From: Streptomyces sp. NRRL S-31
GTDB taxonomy: Bacteria; Actinomycetota; Actinomycetes; Streptomycetales; Streptomycetaceae
DNA: 64,000 nt
Direction of reading: 5' to 3'
NCBI RefSeq assembly: GCF_000718775.1
Contig: NZ_JOCB01000026.1
Coordinates: forward strand, 1 to 64,000
Of this stretch, positions 61,709 through 64,000 are shown piece after piece. Every line of letters begins with the position of its first letter. Position 1 is the stretch's first letter. Made by a program: the position numbers and the translations under genes. A model generated the notes under the pieces. The model did not search any database and was not told the origin of the DNA. It worked only from the letters and a program-made list of their open reading frames with translations.

Positions 61709-61772
61709 CGTGTTCCGAACTTCCCTTCGTTGCCTCGTGACGCCTGTGGAGAGCGGGGGCGCACCCGCCGCC

Positions 61773-61832
61773 AGGGCCTGTCGTCGAACTTCCGCCCTCC
61801 GGGCGGACTGCGGGAGTTTGACGACAGGGCCT
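61773..61832. repeat. Imperfect 60-bp inverted repeat (MITE- or terminator-like)
   Basis: Arms start GGGCCTGTCGTC and, on the other strand, GGCCCTGTCGTC, and match imperfectly for about 21 bp, with a second hairpin (CCGCCC...GGGCGG) between them. The element ends at the stop codon of the acyl-CoA dehydrogenase gene. The long outer arms resemble small mobile-element ends; it may also act as a terminator. Confidence 0.55.
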
Positions 61833-62970
61833 AGTCAAGGCCCTGGGAGATGACCAGGCGCTGGATCTGGTTGGTGCCTTCCACGATCTGGAGGAGCTTG
61901 GCCTCGCGCATCCAGCGCTCCACCGGGTGGTCGGAGACGTAACCGGCACCGCCGAGCACCTGCACCGCGTCGGTGGTCACCTTCATCGCCATGTCGGTGG
62001 CGAACAGCTTCGCCTTCGCCGCCTCCAGTGAGTACGGACGGCCGGCGTCCTTCAGCCGGGCGGCGGCCAGGGTGAGCGCCCGGGCCGCGGCGATCTGCGT
62101 GGCCATGTCGGCCAGCAGGAAGCCGATCCCCTGGAAGGAGATGATCCGCTGGCCGAACTGGCGGCGTTCCCTCGCGTACCGCACGGCGTAGTCGGCGGCG
62201 GCCTGGGCGATGCCGACCGCGCAGGCCGCGATGCCCAGCCGCCCGCAGTCCAGCGCGCCCATCGCGATCAGGAAGCCCTTGCCCTCCCGGCCGATCAGCC
62301 GACCGGCCGGTACCCGGACGTCCTCGAAACCGACCTGGGCGGTGGGGTTGGACCAGACGCCCAGCTTGTGCTCCGGCTCGTGCACCACCATGCCGGGCGT
62401 GCCGGCGGGGACCACCAGGCAGGACAGCCCGCGGGCGCCCGGACCGCCGGTGCGGCTGAAGACGTTGTAGAAGTCGGCGTGCCCGGCGTGGGTGACCCAG
62501 GACTTGGTGCCCGTGACGCGGTAGCCGTCGTCCTCCCGCACCGCCCGGGTGGTGAGCGAGGCCGCGTCCGAACCGGCCTCCGCCTCGGACAGGCAGTAGG
62601 CGCCCAGCAGTTCCCCGCTCAGCATGGCGGGCAGCAGTTCCTCGCGCTGGGCCCGGGTGCCGTACGTGGCGGTGCCGAAGGTGGCGAGGTTGTGCACGTT
62701 GACCGCCTCGGCCACCCCGAACCAGTGGTAGGCGATCTCCTCCAGCGCCTGGAGGTAGACCTCGTACGGCTGTCCGCCGCCGCCGTACTCCTCGGGGTAG
62801 GGCAGGCTGAGCAGCCCGGCCTTGCCGAGGGTCCGCACGATCTCCCGGGGGAACGCGTGGGACGCCTCGAACTCGGCGACCCGGGGCGCGAGTTCGCCGG
62901 CCGCTATCTCGCGGACCAGGCCGAGCAGGTCGGCCGCCTCCTCGGTGGGCAGGATGCGCTGGACCTTCAA
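61831..62970 (-). CDS. Acyl-CoA dehydrogenase
   Basis: This 379-aa enzyme has the standard ACAD length. It has AYCLSEAEAGSDAASL (FAD/substrate loop), TKSWVTHAG, QFGQRIISFQGIGFLLADM, the conserved QVLGGAGYVSDHPVERWMR and the catalytic Glu in LLQIVEGTNQIQR. It abstracts the C2 proton of an acyl-CoA or acyl-carrier and reduces FAD. It sits between a condensation-domain gene and a class II aldolase gene, so it is likely to modify an acyl unit of that unseen pathway rather than serve beta-oxidation. Confidence 0.92.
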   Translation of the reverse strand: MKVQRILPTEEAADLLGLVREIAAGELAPRVAEFEASHAFPREIVRTLGKAGLLSLPYPEEYGGGGQPYEVYLQALEEIAYHWFGVAEAVNVHNLATFGTATYGTRAQREELLPAMLSGELLGAYCLSEAEAGSDAASLTTRAVREDDGYRVTGTKSWVTHAGHADFYNVFSRTGGPGARGLSCLVVPAGTPGMVVHEPEHKLGVWSNPTAQVGFEDVRVPAGRLIGREGKGFLIAMGALDCGRLGIAACAVGIAQAAADYAVRYARERRQFGQRIISFQGIGFLLADMATQIAAARALTLAAARLKDAGRPYSLEAAKAKLFATDMAMKVTTDAVQVLGGAGYVSDHPVERWMREAKLLQIVEGTNQIQRLVISQGLD

Positions 62971-63052
62971 CGGACGACCTTTCGTGTATGTCGGGTGTGG
63001 TGGGCGGGAGCGGGCGTGCCGCGGCCGCGTGTCCGCCGGGTCCGGCCGGCGG

Positions 63053-63802
63053 TCAGTGACGGGCCCAGCCGGTGGTCTCCGGCCAGTGCCGGCCGACCCG
63101 GCGGACGGCGTAGTCCCAGTAGGAACGGACGGAGAGGTCGGCGTAGATGAAGTCCTGTTTGGCGGCCACGTCCTCGTCGGTGGACCAGGCGTAGGGCACG
63201 CCGGTGCCCTCGGCGGTCAGCTGGAGGCGGCAGGCCCGTTCCAGCACCTGGGCGAAGACGGAGGCGTGCCGCACGCTCTTGCCGACGATCACTCCGCCGT
63301 GGTTGCGCAGCAGGACGGCCGGGTGCTCGCCGAGGTCCTTGGCGATGTGCTCGCCCGTCCCGATGTCCAGGACGGTGTTGCTGGTCTCGGTGAACAGGCC
63401 GACGCGGTCGCGGAAGTAGGCGCCGTCGTGCGAGACCGGGCGCATCGGCAGGTCGGTGGCGCCGAACAGCAGGGTGTACGGCGCGTGGCTGTGGACGATG
63501 CCGTTGACGTCCGGGCGGGCCCGGTAGACGGCCTGGTGCAGCGGCAGTTCCGGCGGCGCCAGCGGGGGCGCGGGCAGCGTGTGGTCCACCGGGCAGCGCA
63601 CCACGTCCGCCGGGGTGGCCTCGTCGAAGCCGACCAGCGCGCCCTTGATGAAGAACTCGTCGCGGCCGGGTATGCGGGCGGAGATCTGGCCCTGGTTGAA
63701 GTCGTCGTGTCCGTCGAGGGAGAGCATCCGGGCGCCGGTCGCCACCTGGACGACGAGCCGGCGTTCGGCCGGGTTCAGCGGCTGCGGTTCATCGGTGGTC
63801 AT
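63053..63802 (-). CDS. Class II aldolase/adducin-family protein
   Basis: A 249-aa protein with the class II aldolase fold. Zn ligands are visible in IVHSHAPYT (HxH) and LLRNHGGVIVGKS; the phosphate-binding Gly/Ser loop is replaced by GHDDFNQGQISARIPG, as in adducin-like members acting on non-phosphorylated substrates. It could cleave or form a C-C bond or decarboxylate a hydroxy acid. It is the rightmost complete gene. The remaining 198 bases contain no recognised gene or promoter. Confidence 0.85.
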   Translation of the reverse strand: MTTDEPQPLNPAERRLVVQVATGARMLSLDGHDDFNQGQISARIPGRDEFFIKGALVGFDEATPADVVRCPVDHTLPAPPLAPPELPLHQAVYRARPDVNGIVHSHAPYTLLFGATDLPMRPVSHDGAYFRDRVGLFTETSNTVLDIGTGEHIAKDLGEHPAVLLRNHGGVIVGKSVRHASVFAQVLERACRLQLTAEGTGVPYAWSTDEDVAAKQDFIYADLSVRSYWDYAVRRVGRHWPETTGWARH

Positions 63803-64000
63803 GGGGTGCTGTGCTCCTGGGGGTTTCGTTTGGGTCAGGTCGGATCAGGCCGCGGCGTCCGGTGCGGCGCATCGCAAGGCGGAGGATCATCCGCGTACTG
63901 GGCGTACTCGGGTGGTCCGACAACGCGGCGTGGGGGTCCCCCGGCCGGAGGCTGGGGGAGTGCCGTGCCGGGCGTCGCGGACCCGGGCTGATCCAAACGA

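Noticed and set aside
63803..64000. Start of another gene at the right edge
   Set aside because: No start codon with ribosome-binding site and no sustained codon bias in either direction.

Overview
The window is chromosomal DNA of a high-GC actinomycete, almost certainly a Streptomyces. Third codon positions are nearly all G or C, GTG starts and 4-bp ATGA/GTGA gene overlaps are common, and the families present (DUF2235, STM4011/STM4014, CsoR, large NRPS genes) fit that genus. Bases 1-36 are an uninterrupted G run that looks like a contig-edge artefact. No rRNA, tRNA, CRISPR array, integrase or complete insertion sequence was seen.

Layout. (a) 37-13504, ordinary chromosome: a relic of the STM4011-STM4014 radical-SAM/ATP-grasp locus, a broken PepSY gene, a DHA2-type exporter, htpG, an SRPBCC protein, a DUF2235 hydrolase operon, and divergently placed secreted alginate-lyase-like and GH5 glycosidase genes. 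(b) 13510-49654, a copper island of about 36 kb. It is flanked by csoR/copA on the left and copZ plus small metal-binding proteins on the right, and it encloses a large peptide biosynthetic cluster. (c) 49746-55792: two alpha/beta hydrolases divergent from an amidohydrolase, isochorismatase-like, DoxX and DUF1275 operon. (d) 55948-63802: a pyruvate oxidase, then an MFS exporter, a polysaccharide deacetylase with an unusual N-terminus, a free-standing condensation domain, an acyl-CoA dehydrogenase and a class II aldolase. These last genes look like the edge of a second biosynthetic locus that continues past the window.

The copper island is the centre of interest. A 17-bp box close to ATACCCC-N3-GGGGTAT, the expected CsoR operator type, sits at csoR, copA, copZ, a 73-aa small gene and a secreted His-rich protein. 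It also sits in the promoter region of the divergent NRPS operons (31784-32814) and of the MFS/P450/PNPOx operon (41151-41203). The minus-strand operon (31783 to 16478) encodes two NRPSs (pockets read as Val, Ser and a basic residue), the SbnA/SbnB pair that makes L-2,3-diaminopropionate, an exporter, an ATP-grasp ligase and a PatB/MalY enzyme. The plus-strand operon (32815 to 41124) encodes an A-T-reductase NRPS, a leucyl/phenylalanyl-tRNA transferase homologue, a GNAT-like protein, an O-methyltransferase, an acyl-CoA dehydrogenase and a TenA-fold protein. The A-T-R/aminoacyl-tRNA-transferase pairing in a copper context recalls the tRNA-dependent peptide system of the S. lividans 66 metal island. 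The Dap/NRPS/ATP-grasp half is not part of that system as I know it, so this may be a composite, copper-switched, partly tRNA-dependent peptide pathway.
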